From NCBI RefSeq assembly GCF_014705655.1, contig NZ_JACXIY010000047.1, positions 1 through 39,546 on the forward strand: 39,546 nt of DNA, written 5' to 3'. The DNA is from Paenibacillus arenilitoris. GTDB lineage: Bacteria; Bacillota; Bacilli; Paenibacillales; Paenibacillaceae. The notes under the pieces were generated by a model. That model worked only from the letters and a program-made list of their open reading frames with translations. It was not told the origin of the DNA and ran no database searches. This document shows, piece after piece, positions 22,506-29,757 of the stretch (position 1 is the first letter of the stretch; each line of letters opens with the position of its first letter). Made by a program: the position numbers and the translations under genes.

Positions 22506-23419
22506 CGATGCGGATCCTCATCACCGGCGGCGCGGGCTTCATCGCCTCGCATATTGCCGAGCGATTCGTCCGGGCCGGACACGAAGTAACGGTTCTGGAC
22601 AATTTGAGCCATGGCGACGCGCGGCGTATTCCCCCACAGGCCCGCCTTCTTCAGGCCGATCTGTTAAGCCCGCAGGTCGGCGACCTGTTCAAGGCGTGGA
22701 AGCCCGAAGTCGTCTGCCATCACGCCGCCCAAATCGACGTCTCGACTTCGCTCAAGCAGCCGCTTACCGACGCGGCCACGAACATTTTGGGCACGCTCGC
22801 CCTCCTGCTTCACTGCCGGAACCACGGAACGCGCAAGATCATCTACGCTTCCTCCGCCGCCGTCTACGGCACGCCGCTCTACTTGCCCGTCGACGAGAAC
22901 CATCCAGTTAAGCCGCTTTCCTTCTACGGCATTTCGAAGCATTCGCCGGAGCATTATATCGAAGCCTACTCCAGCCTGTACGGACTGGACTATACCATCC
23001 TGCGCTACGCCAACGTGTACGGGCCGCGGCAGGACCCAACCGGGGAAGGCGGCGTCATTTCGATTTTTCTGAACAAGCTCGCGAGAGGCGAGACGCCGGT
23101 TATTTACGGAAGCGGCAACCAAACGAGGGACTTCATCTACGTCCAAGACATTGTCAGCGCAAACGCCGCCGCCTTGACCGCAGGAAGCCGGCAAACGCTG
23201 AACGTCAGCTGCAACCGGTCGACCTCGGTCAACGAGCTGCTTCATATGCTTTGCCGTTTATCCGGCCGAACGGTAACGCCCGAGTATAAGCCCGCCCAGC
23301 CCGGCGATATTGTCCACAGCGTCTTAAGCAACCGGGCCGCCGCGGCCTCACTGAACTGGACGCCCCGGTATTCCGTCCTCGAGGGACTGAAAGACACGCT
23401 GGCAAGCATTGGCGACTAG
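22502..23419 (+). CDS. NAD-dependent epimerase/dehydratase, UDP-glucose 4-epimerase-like
   Basis: This extended SDR protein of about 305 residues has the cofactor motif ITGGAGFIAS at the start, VLDNLSHGDARRI, a catalytic Ser/Thr region IIYASSAAVYGTP and YGISK as the Y-x-x-x-K. Sugar-epimerase blocks LRYANVYGPRQDPTGEGGVI and NQTRDFIYVQDIV follow. It probably epimerises a UDP-sugar for the glycosyltransferase encoded just before it. The start is either GTG 22502, overlapping the upstream stop with GGAG 6 bases before it, or ATG 22508. Both give the same domain. Confidence 0.88.
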   Translation: MTMRILITGGAGFIASHIAERFVRAGHEVTVLDNLSHGDARRIPPQARLLQADLLSPQVGDLFKAWKPEVVCHHAAQIDVSTSLKQPLTDAATNILGTLALLLHCRNHGTRKIIYASSAAVYGTPLYLPVDENHPVKPLSFYGISKHSPEHYIEAYSSLYGLDYTILRYANVYGPRQDPTGEGGVISIFLNKLARGETPVIYGSGNQTRDFIYVQDIVSANAAALTAGSRQTLNVSCNRSTSVNELLHMLCRLSGRTVTPEYKPAQPGDIVHSVLSNRAAAASLNWTPRYSVLEGLKDTLASIGD

Positions 23420-23520
23420 CGGCGAGCGGGGAGCTTGGCCGTAGGTCGCCTCGGCGCTCGCCGGCTGCAAGATCGGTTGCCGCTCGCCGTTTGTATTTTC
23501 GCAGATTTTTTTCATTTGAA

Positions 23521-23547
23521 GCCTCATACCCGGATATGAGGCTTTTT
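23521..23547 (+). terminator. Rho-independent terminator
   Basis: GCCTCATA and TATGAGGC pair perfectly around a 6-base loop and are followed by five T residues. It ends the glycosyltransferase-epimerase transcript about 100 bases after the stop and is part of the dispersed repeat found also at 17115-17198. Confidence 0.85.
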
Positions 23548-23586
23548 CCGCTGGAAGATATCCCGTATAGCAGAACGAAAAATAAG

Positions 23587-23615
23587 TTTACACTTAATTA
23601 AGTGCGTGCTACATT
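23587..23615 (+). promoter_or_regulatory. ArsR-operon promoter with palindromic operator
   Basis: TTTACA (23587-23592) and TACATT (23610-23615) are 17 bases apart. Inside the spacer lies the perfect 14-bp palindrome CACTTAATTAAGTG (23591-23604), a likely site for the ArsR-family repressor encoded next. The predicted transcription start falls at or within a base or two of the ATG at 23622, and no ribosome binding site precedes that ATG. The message may therefore be leaderless. Confidence 0.6.
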
Positions 23616-23621
23616 ATAGGC

Positions 23622-23936
23622 ATGATACAGCAAACCATCCAAGCATTGGCAGAACCCCGGCGCCGGGAAATTCTTGCTCTGGTGCATGAGCAGGAATTAA
23701 CCTCGAGCGCCATCGAGACGCACTTTGACATTACGGCACCAGCCGTTTCGCAGCACCTCAAGGTTCTGTACGACTCCGGGCTGGTGGCCGTGCGGCGCGA
23801 AGGCACGAAAAGATTTTATCGTTTGAGGAGGGAGGGTCTGACTGACATTAAGGCCTATATCGACGGAGTCTGGGACGACGCGCTGCTGCGGTTGAAAGCG
23901 GCGGCCGAAGAAGAGGAGCGGCAGCGTGAGAATTGA
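23622..23936 (+). CDS. ArsR-family transcriptional regulator
   Basis: The 104-residue winged-helix protein has TIQALAEPRRREILALV as first helices, the recognition region ITAPAVSQHLKVLYDSGLVA, and the wing VRREGTKRFYRLRREGL. It lacks the Cys metal-binding box of arsenic or cadmium sensors. It belongs to the SRPBCC-linked subgroup of ArsR proteins that often control an adjacent AHSA1-type gene, as here. The stop overlaps the start of that gene by 11 bases. It is probably autoregulated through the palindrome in its promoter. Confidence 0.92.
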   Translation: MIQQTIQALAEPRRREILALVHEQELTSSAIETHFDITAPAVSQHLKVLYDSGLVAVRREGTKRFYRLRREGLTDIKAYIDGVWDDALLRLKAAAEEEERQREN

Positions 23937-24396
23937 AAAGCAGGAACCATTTATGGTAATGAAGGAGATCTACATCGAATGCCGGCCGGAGACCTTGTTC
24001 CCGTACTTTACCGATCCGCAAAAGATGGTCCGGTGGATGGGCAGTCAAGTGCTGCTAGAACCTAAGTTAGGCGGCTCCTTGCGGATCGATTTCAACGGGA
24101 GGGACATGGTTGCCGGACATTACGTGGAAGTGGAGCCGAATGAAAGAATCCTTTTCACCTGGGGATGGATCGGTTCGGATACGATCCCGCCGGGATCCAG
24201 CACCGTTGAGGTTCTCTTGTACAAGCAGGACAACGGAACGCTGCTTGTCTTGAAGCATTCCGGGCTGCCGGATCCCCGCAGTCACAAGCACCTGGCCGGA
24301 TGGAACTATTACACGGCGCGCTTGAAGCTTGTCTTGCTCGGGATTGAGCCGGGGCCCGATACTTTTGCTGCACCAACTACTAATGAGGGGGATTAA
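23926..24396 (+). CDS. SRPBCC (AHSA1-like) domain protein
   Basis: The 156-residue protein has the START/SRPBCC fold typical of AHSA1-like proteins next to ArsR genes: IYIECRPETLFPYFTDPQKM, VRWMGSQVLLEPKLGGSLRI, HYVEVEPNERILFTWGW, and TVEVLLYKQDNGTLLVLKHS. The fold makes a hydrophobic ligand pocket; the ligand is unknown. GTG 23926 is preceded by GAGGAG at 7 bases and overlaps the regulator gene by 11 bases, so the two are coupled. It is the second gene of a four-gene operon. Confidence 0.9.
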   Translation: MRIEKQEPFMVMKEIYIECRPETLFPYFTDPQKMVRWMGSQVLLEPKLGGSLRIDFNGRDMVAGHYVEVEPNERILFTWGWIGSDTIPPGSSTVEVLLYKQDNGTLLVLKHSGLPDPRSHKHLAGWNYYTARLKLVLLGIEPGPDTFAAPTTNEGD

Positions 24397-24398
24397 CA

Positions 24399-24749
24399 AT
24401 GAAATTCATCATGCTGACTTACGAATCGAAGGAAGACTTTGCAGCGAGAACCGATGAAGCGCATAAGGAGCAATATTGGTCGGGTTGGATGTCTTTCATC
24501 CAATCGATGAAGGACGCTGGCGTTCTCTTCTATCCGGGAAACGTGCTGCAGCCTCCGCAGACGGCCAGAACGGTGCGTCTTATCGATGGACAAGTCCACT
24601 CGGGCGAAGGCGCTTATGGAACGGATGCCCTGCATCCGCTTAGCGGATATTTCATCCTTGACGTTGCGGACGCCGAAGAAGCTGCGCGCTGGGCGGCGCT
24701 TGCTCCGGCAGCCGGGCGGGGCGCCGTCGAAGTGCGTCCGGTGGGATAA
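24399..24749 (+). CDS. YciI family protein
   Basis: The 116-residue protein matches the YciI-like (DGPF-type) family: KFIMLTYESKEDFAARTDEA, WSGWMSFIQSMKDAGVLFYP, GYFILDVADAEEAARWAALA and the end AVEVRPV. The family has a ferredoxin-like fold and no settled activity. Members commonly occur with SRPBCC or sigma-factor genes. GAGGGGG lies 7-8 bases upstream of the ATG, and the gap to the previous stop is 2 bases. It is the third gene of the operon. Confidence 0.88.
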   Translation: MKFIMLTYESKEDFAARTDEAHKEQYWSGWMSFIQSMKDAGVLFYPGNVLQPPQTARTVRLIDGQVHSGEGAYGTDALHPLSGYFILDVADAEEAARWAALAPAAGRGAVEVRPVG

Positions 24750-24752
24750 GCG

Positions 24753-25091
24753 ATGAGCGGATCGTCCCATTACGAAGAAATCGTGCGCATCCTTTGCGAA
24801 GATCCGGAGGTGCGTGCTACAGTCGAGGGCGGAATGAAGCGTTTCGGCGCCTCCGGAGAATTGAGGATCGGCGGCAAGATGTTCGCCTTCTCCGCCAAAG
24901 AACGATTAATCGTAAAGCTGCCGGAGTCGAAGGTGGCCGCTTTGATTGCAGACGGCCGGGGAGAGCCTTGCGTGATGGGACGGGGCCGCACGATGCGCGA
25001 GTGGGTCGTGATCGGACCGGAGCGGAAGGCGGAGTGGCTTTCCATTACTAAGGAATCAAAAGCTTTCGTCCTGAAGCAACTGTTGAATTAA
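24753..25091 (+). CDS. TfoX/YjbR-like domain protein
   Basis: This small cytoplasmic protein of 112 residues contains the block GGKMFAFSAKERLIVKLPES followed by CVMGRGRTMREWVVIG. These match the TfoX N-terminal or MmcQ/YjbR-like group often found as a stand-alone domain. No catalytic residues are known for these. The ATG lies 3 bases after the YciI-like stop, so it ends the operon, and a strong hairpin follows at 25140-25190. Confidence 0.75.
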   Translation: MSGSSHYEEIVRILCEDPEVRATVEGGMKRFGASGELRIGGKMFAFSAKERLIVKLPESKVAALIADGRGEPCVMGRGRTMREWVVIGPERKAEWLSITKESKAFVLKQLLN

Positions 25092-25139
25092 GCCCGGACG
25101 GAAGTCGGAATTCGACCTGACGAAGACGTCGGTCGAATA

Positions 25140-25190
25140 AAACAGCGGCAGTCCGAGACTTGATTTTCAAGCCTTCGTCTGCCGCTGTTT
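25140..25190. terminator. Convergent terminator
   Basis: A 12-bp perfect stem (25140-25151 with 25179-25190) encloses a second small stem (CTTGA with TCAAG). It ends in GTTTCTT on the plus strand and has a T run on the minus strand too. It lies between the TfoX-like gene and the convergent aminopeptidase gene. Confidence 0.8.
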
Positions 25191-25252
25191 CTTGTTCATT
25201 TCAGATAAATTTTTATTTCATCCGCTTCATCTTTAACGGCATTTACGACGAC

Positions 25253-26005
25253 TTACTCCCAGCGCGTCAGCACGACCGGTCCTTCCTTCGTAATCGCGAC
25301 CGTATGCTCGAACTGGGCCGCCCAAGCGCCGTCCCGCGTCCTTGCCGTCCAGCCGTCCTGCGTGATATAGACGTCCGGCTGGCCGGCCGTAACGATCGGC
25401 TCGATCGTAATGACCATACCCTCCTCGAGCGTAATGCCCTGGCCGGGGATGCCGACATGCATAATTTCCGGATATTCATGCATATGCTTGCCGATGCCGT
25501 GGCCAACGAAGGAGGTCACGACCGAGAAGCCCGCCCGCTCCGCCCTCGACTGGACGGCATAGCCGATGTCGCCGAGCCGGTTGCCGGGCACCGCCTGCTT
25601 AATGCCGTCAATTAGCGCCTGCTCCGCCGTCAGCAGCAGCTTCTGGATGGAGGCCGTCGTCTTGCCGATGGCGTACGTCCAGGCGGAATCGGACTTCCAG
25701 CCGTCCAAGTCGGCCACCATGTCGATCGTTACGATATCCCCCGTCTCCAGCGGAACCGAGTCCGGAAAGCCGTGGCAGACGACTTCGTTGACCGAAGCGC
25801 ACGTGGCGTAAGGATAGCCTTTGTATCCTTTCTGAGCCGGCGTGGCCCCTCGCTCCAGCATGAAGCGCTCGACAAAACGGTCAATCTCCAATGTGGTGAC
25901 GCCCGGCGCTATCCGTTTCGATAACGCTTGGTGGCATGCCGCGACAATGCGTCCCGCCTTGCGGATGCCGCGAATATGTTCCTTCGTCTTAAGCTCCACC
26001 GCCAT
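25253..26005 (-). CDS. map: Type I methionine aminopeptidase
   Basis: The 250-residue cytosolic enzyme removes the initiator methionine from new proteins. The metal site is complete: Asp95 (VTIDMVADL), Asp106 (KSDSAW), His169 (GHGIGKHMHE), Glu202 (ITIEPIV) and Glu233 (QFEHTVAI), with His78 of VCHGFPD as the substrate-binding residue. Length and sequence resemble the second, stand-alone methionine aminopeptidase of Bacilli (YflG-like) rather than the ribosomal-operon copy. It is a single gene, convergent with the ArsR operon. Confidence 0.93.
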   Translation of the reverse strand: MAVELKTKEHIRGIRKAGRIVAACHQALSKRIAPGVTTLEIDRFVERFMLERGATPAQKGYKGYPYATCASVNEVVCHGFPDSVPLETGDIVTIDMVADLDGWKSDSAWTYAIGKTTASIQKLLLTAEQALIDGIKQAVPGNRLGDIGYAVQSRAERAGFSVVTSFVGHGIGKHMHEYPEIMHVGIPGQGITLEEGMVITIEPIVTAGQPDVYITQDGWTARTRDGAWAAQFEHTVAITKEGPVVLTRWE

Positions 26006-26251
26006 CTGTGCGATAACCTCCTATCGTTTTTTGTATCCCAAGCTGCACCGTTCGCATTGACTTCGGCTATGCTTTAGCAAAATCCGGCTATGTAAGCGCA
26101 TGCGGGTCCGGTTCCCGCCGCGCGCATGCAGTCAGATTTGTCTATGCTTATACTTATTCACGCGGAAGGATGGGCATGCAGAACGAGTTTGACGAATTTG
26201 TGCGGCGGAGCAGGTACCGGTCAAGAGCATCCGATGGCGCCAGGCAATAAC
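26006..26251. other. Intergenic DNA upstream of map
   Basis: This holds the upstream region of the aminopeptidase gene. A plus-strand open frame at 26126-26380 has no ribosome binding site and runs through the terminator; it is not a gene. I see no other feature. Confidence 0.4.
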
Positions 26252-26292
26252 AAAAAGGCTCTGCCGCTGCGCGGGGCGCATGCGGCAAAGCC
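26252..26292 (-). terminator. Rho-independent terminator
   Basis: On the minus strand an 11-bp stem (26282-26292 with 26257-26267, one G-U pair) is followed by five T residues. It lies about 20 bases after the stop of the 62-residue protein gene. Confidence 0.85.
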
Positions 26293-26313
26293 GGGTTATC
26301 GCTTGTATTCGGT

Positions 26314-26502
26314 TCAGCCGACCGAGGAGTTCATCCTGCCTAATTCGTTCTCCACCAGCGTAGTAAGCTCATCCTCGTAGCCACCGGTAATCCGATACTT
26401 TCGAATGTAATCTTTCACGAACTTGCGCGGGTCCTTGGGTTGAAAAATTCTCGTCAGTTCCTTCAGGCTTTCCTTGACTTCATTTTGGCTGTGCTTCGCC
26501 AT
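26314..26502 (-). CDS. Small conserved-looking hypothetical protein
   Basis: The 62-residue soluble, charged, probably helical protein starts MAKHSQNEVKESLKELTRIF and includes DPRKFVKDYIRKYRITGGYE. AAGGGGAGGAG directly upstream of the ATG and a clean terminator downstream support it as a real gene. I do not recognise the family. There is no membrane or DNA-binding motif. Confidence 0.7.
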   Translation of the reverse strand: MAKHSQNEVKESLKELTRIFQPKDPRKFVKDYIRKYRITGGYEDELTTLVENELGRMNSSVG

Positions 26503-26684
26503 GAAATCTCCTCCCCTTCACGTTGGATGGTCGTCCCAAACAGCAATATACGAGACCGCAAGCGGTAATTGCACCTCAAGAACCCCCCGTTCGGTGCAGG
26601 CATCTCCATGGCCAAAAAGTCACAATGTTTTTATTTTTCTTACTATTATAACAGTTGAAAGCCAATTATGAAAGTTAACATTTC

Positions 26685-26906
26685 CTAATCCCGAGGCGAG
26701 GCTTGTTCGCTTCTGGGCTCCGATTGATAGCCGTTCTCCTGGTTTCCCGCCGCGTACGACGGATGAGGAGGCGAACCATCGGCCTTCGGGCGGGTCTCGG
26801 GAGCGGATCTGCCTTTACGAAACATTTTTAAATAAGCGACCACGCCGATTACGGCGACCGCGATGCCGAACGCCAATACGAGCACCGTCACCCAGCCTTG
26901 AACCAT
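26685..26906 (-). CDS. Small single-pass membrane protein
   Basis: The 73-residue protein has one hydrophobic helix near the N-terminus (WVTVLVLAFGIAVAVIGVVA, about residues 5-24), followed by basic residues (KMFRKGR) and a polar, Pro/Ser/Glu-rich tail. Topology is therefore N-out, with a cytoplasmic tail. ATG 26906 has AAGGAGG about 7 bases upstream; the longer frame to 27029 is unsupported. The function is unknown. Confidence 0.7.
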   Translation of the reverse strand: MVQGWVTVLVLAFGIAVAVIGVVAYLKMFRKGRSAPETRPKADGSPPHPSYAAGNQENGYQSEPRSEQASPRD

Positions 26907-27047
26907 GATTCCGCCTCCTTCCCCTAATAGATTTATCGGAATAATTCGAACGAATGTTAGCTTGTTTCCAAGCCGCAATTCTTTCCATATATTAGGTTTT
27001 ATTATAACGAATTCAAATCGGCCAAGCAACTTGACTTAGGTCGAGAC

Positions 27048-27476
27048 TCACAAAACGCGGTAAGCGCCGCTGCCCCACGCGAGCAGCTTGCCCCCGTCGT
27101 CCTTCACCTGCGCCTGCAGCGTCAGCGTGCGCTCCGTCCTGTGCACGAGCTCCGCTTCGCAAATAAGCGACCCGCCCCTGCTGCTCGTCAAAAATTGCGT
27201 GTTCAGATTCGCCGTCACCGCGCGTTCGCCCGTCTCCGCCAGCATAACGACGAGCCCCATCGCGTTATCGAGCAGCGACATGATCACACCGCCGTGCACG
27301 AGCCCGAGCAGATTCAGATGCCGGTCCGTCGCGTCCAGGCAGATCGTCGCCTTGCCCGCGTCAGCCCGCACGACCTCGCAGCCGAGAAGCCCCCAGAAGG
27401 TCGACTGCGCGCGCTCGGCCAGCCTCGTCAGGTGCCCGGCCTGATCCGCCTGCCGAACCAACCATTCCTCGTCCAT
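27048..27476 (-). CDS. PaaI-type hotdog-fold thioesterase
   Basis: The 142-residue hotdog protein has the PaaI/YdiI signature HLNLLGLVHGGVIMSLLDNA, with the helix following the HGG turn, and ANLNTQFLTSSRGGSLICEA as later strands. Such enzymes hydrolyse acyl- or aryl-CoA thioesters. The gene lies 16 bases after the stop of the acyl-CoA ligase gene on the same strand, so it belongs to the fatty acid degradation operon and may release free acid and CoA from stalled intermediates. ATG 27476 fits AAGGAGG at 9 bases; GTG 27485 is too close to the site. Confidence 0.88.
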   Translation of the reverse strand: MDEEWLVRQADQAGHLTRLAERAQSTFWGLLGCEVVRADAGKATICLDATDRHLNLLGLVHGGVIMSLLDNAMGLVVMLAETGERAVTANLNTQFLTSSRGGSLICEAELVHRTERTLTLQAQVKDDGGKLLAWGSGAYRVL

Positions 27477-27491
27477 GCCGCCCACCCTCCT

Positions 27492-29741
27492 TTACGTTTT
27501 GCCGGGCGCATCGCCTCCGGCCGCCGCTTCCTCTTCTTCCTGCAGCTTGCGCCGCAGCACCTTGCCGACCATTGTCTTTGGAAGCGTTTCCCTAAAGGCA
27601 TAGTGATGGGGCACCTTGTAGGCGGCGATCCGCTCCCTGCACCAGCGGTCCAGCTGGCTCGGCGATACTTGCCATCCCTCCTTCAATACGATGTACGCTT
27701 TGACCGTCTCGCCGCGGTACGCATCCTTCACGCCGAGGACGGCCGCTTCCCGCACGGCCGGATGCTCGAACAGCACCTCCTCCACCTCGCGAGGATAAAT
27801 ATTGAAGCCTCCGGCGATAATGACGTCCTTGATTCGGTCCATGATCGTAAAAAAGCCGTCCTCGTCCATCGTCGCCAGATCGCCCGTACGAAGCCAGCCG
27901 CCCTTCAGCACAAGGTCCGTCTCGACCGGCTTGTTCCAGTATCCCTTCATCACCTGCGGCCCCCGAATGGCCAGCTCGCCGAGCTCGCCGACCGGCAGAT
28001 GCCGGCCCGTAGCCGGATCGATGACGGCGGCGTCCGTATCGGGAAAAGGCAGTCCGATCGTGCCGATTTTGCGCTTGCCCCAGATCGGGTTGGCGTGCGT
28101 GACCGGCGACGCCTCCGTCAAGCCGTAGCCCTCGATCAGCCTGCCGCCGGTCATTGCCTCGAACCGCTCCTGCACCTCGAGCGGAAGCGCGGCGGAGCCG
28201 CTGATGCACACGTTAATGGAGGACAAGTCGTTGCTGGCCGCATCCTTATGGTTGATCAGCGCGACGTACATTGTCGGCGCTCCAGGGAAGATCGTCGGAT
28301 GCTGCTTGTTGATCGTCCGGAGCACCGTTGCCGTCTCGAAGCGCGGCAGCAGTACAAGCGTGCCCGCGCGCGATACGGACATATTCATTAATACCGTTAA
28401 TCCGAACACGTGAAACAGGGGCAGCGCGGCAAGAAACTTCTCCTTCCCGTCCCGCGCCTTGTAGCACCATGCCGAGGTTTGCATCGTATTGGCCGTCAGG
28501 TTGCGGTGCGTCAGCATGACGCCCTTCGGCGTGCCCGTCGTCCCGCCCGTATATTGCAGGGCGGCCAGATCCGAGCCCGATGCAGCCCTTGGCAGCGCGG
28601 CGCTCTCCGGCTTCGCTCCCGCGAGCAGCCGTTTGTAGGCGACGACGCCCGAGCTGCCGTAAGGAATGTCCGCGCGGAAGCCCTCCTTGCGCTGCTTGAG
28701 CGGGTACAGCATGTTTTTCGGAAAAGGCAGCCCATCCTTAATGGACGTCACGACGGCATGGCGAAGCTGCGGCAGCGGACCGCTCTCCGGCCGCTCGCCC
28801 CGCACGTTGGCCAGCCTGGCGTAGAGCAGGTCGACCGTAATGATCGCGACCGCTCCGCTGTCCGCCAATTGAAGCTCCAGCTCCCGCTCGACGTACAGCG
28901 GATTCGTCTGCACGACGATCGCCCCGGCGAGCAGCACGCCGTAGTACGAGACGACCGCCTGCGGGCAGTTCGGCAGCATGACCGCGACCCGGTCGCCCCG
29001 GGCGATGCCGAGCGAGAGAAGTCCGGCAGCCAGACGGACGGCATCGGCATGCAGCTCGCGGTAGGTCATCGTTTTGCCCATGAAATGCAAAGCAATATGG
29101 TTCGGGTAACGGTTAACGGCATCGAGCAAAAACTGCACGATGCTTTGGTCGGGATAGTCCAGCGAGGCGGGTATTTCCTTCGGATAATGCTTCAGCCATG
29201 GCCGCGGCAGCTCCGCATCGGGAGAGCCGGAGGACGGGACGTCCTCCGTTGCAGCCTCGGCATCAAGCGCTTGCGGCGGCGACTCGGCCCGCGAAGCGGC
29301 AGGCTCCGCGGCGGGAGAGTCGTCAGGCGGAACGGCATGCGTTACGGCTTCCGCCTCGGCGTCAAGCGCTTGCGGCGATGCCTCGGCCTGCGGAGCGGCA
29401 GGCTCCGCTGCGGGAGAATCGTCAGGCGGAACGGCATGCGTTACGGCTTCCGCCTCGGCGTCAAGCGCTTGCGGCGGTGCCTCGGCCTGCGGAGCGGCAG
29501 GCTCCGCGGCGGGAGAATCGTCAGGCGGAACGGCATGCGTTACGGCTTCCGCCTCGGCATCAAGCGCTTGCGGCGGTGCCTCGGCCTGCGGAGCGGCAGG
29601 CTCCGCTGCGGCCTGCGGAGCGGCAGGCTCCGCTGCGGCCTGCGGAGCGGCAGGCTCCGCTGCGGCGCTTGCGTCGTCCTGCGGATCGCCGTCCGACGGC
29701 TGTCCGGGCAAAAGCGGGTCTTGCGGTCTAAGCGAATCCAT
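27492..29741 (-). CDS. lcfA: Long-chain acyl-CoA ligase with repetitive N-terminal extension
   Basis: At 749 residues it is about 180 longer than usual. Residues 1-180 are a low-complexity Ala/Pro/Glu-rich extension with near-identical 33-residue repeats (AEPAAPQAEAPPQALDAEAE, AVTHAVPPDDSPA) preceded by short AAAEPAAPQ repeats. The canonical enzyme then starts at WLKHYPKEIPASLDYPD. It has the AMP-binding motif YTGGTTGTPKGVMLTHRN, GYGLTEASPV, WLRTGDLATMDEDGFF, the hinge DRIKDVIIAGGFNIYP and the catalytic Lys in PKTMVGKVLRRKL. It activates fatty acids with ATP and CoA. ATG 29741 has AAAGGGGA 9 bases upstream. It sits in the beta-oxidation operon between the dehydrogenase and the thioesterase. 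Confidence 0.92.
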   Translation of the reverse strand: MDSLRPQDPLLPGQPSDGDPQDDASAAAEPAAPQAAAEPAAPQAAAEPAAPQAEAPPQALDAEAEAVTHAVPPDDSPAAEPAAPQAEAPPQALDAEAEAVTHAVPPDDSPAAEPAAPQAEASPQALDAEAEAVTHAVPPDDSPAAEPAASRAESPPQALDAEAATEDVPSSGSPDAELPRPWLKHYPKEIPASLDYPDQSIVQFLLDAVNRYPNHIALHFMGKTMTYRELHADAVRLAAGLLSLGIARGDRVAVMLPNCPQAVVSYYGVLLAGAIVVQTNPLYVERELELQLADSGAVAIITVDLLYARLANVRGERPESGPLPQLRHAVVTSIKDGLPFPKNMLYPLKQRKEGFRADIPYGSSGVVAYKRLLAGAKPESAALPRAASGSDLAALQYTGGTTGTPKGVMLTHRNLTANTMQTSAWCYKARDGKEKFLAALPLFHVFGLTVLMNMSVSRAGTLVLLPRFETATVLRTINKQHPTIFPGAPTMYVALINHKDAASNDLSSINVCISGSAALPLEVQERFEAMTGGRLIEGYGLTEASPVTHANPIWGKRKIGTIGLPFPDTDAAVIDPATGRHLPVGELGELAIRGPQVMKGYWNKPVETDLVLKGGWLRTGDLATMDEDGFFTIMDRIKDVIIAGGFNIYPREVEEVLFEHPAVREAAVLGVKDAYRGETVKAYIVLKEGWQVSPSQLDRWCRERIAAYKVPHHYAFRETLPKTMVGKVLRRKLQEEEEAAAGGDAPGKT
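29260..29670 (-). repeat. In-frame tandem repeats in the acyl-CoA ligase gene
   Basis: A 99-bp unit recurs with starts of the marker TCAAGCGCTTGCGG at 29263, 29362, 29461 and 29560. Next to it a 27-bp unit (GGAGCGGCAGGCTCCGCTGC plus GGCCTGC) occurs three times to about 29670. Both unit lengths are multiples of three, so copy-number change keeps the reading frame. Confidence 0.9.
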
Positions 29742-29757
29742 ATCCGGCACTCCCCTT

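Noticed and set aside
26126..26380. Plus-strand open frame of 84 codons
   Set aside because: It has no ribosome binding site, runs through a clear terminator hairpin, and the product has no recognisable pattern.
29260..29670. Possible CRISPR array
   Set aside because: The units are directly adjacent tandem repeats in frame with a coding sequence, with no unique spacers and no cas genes.
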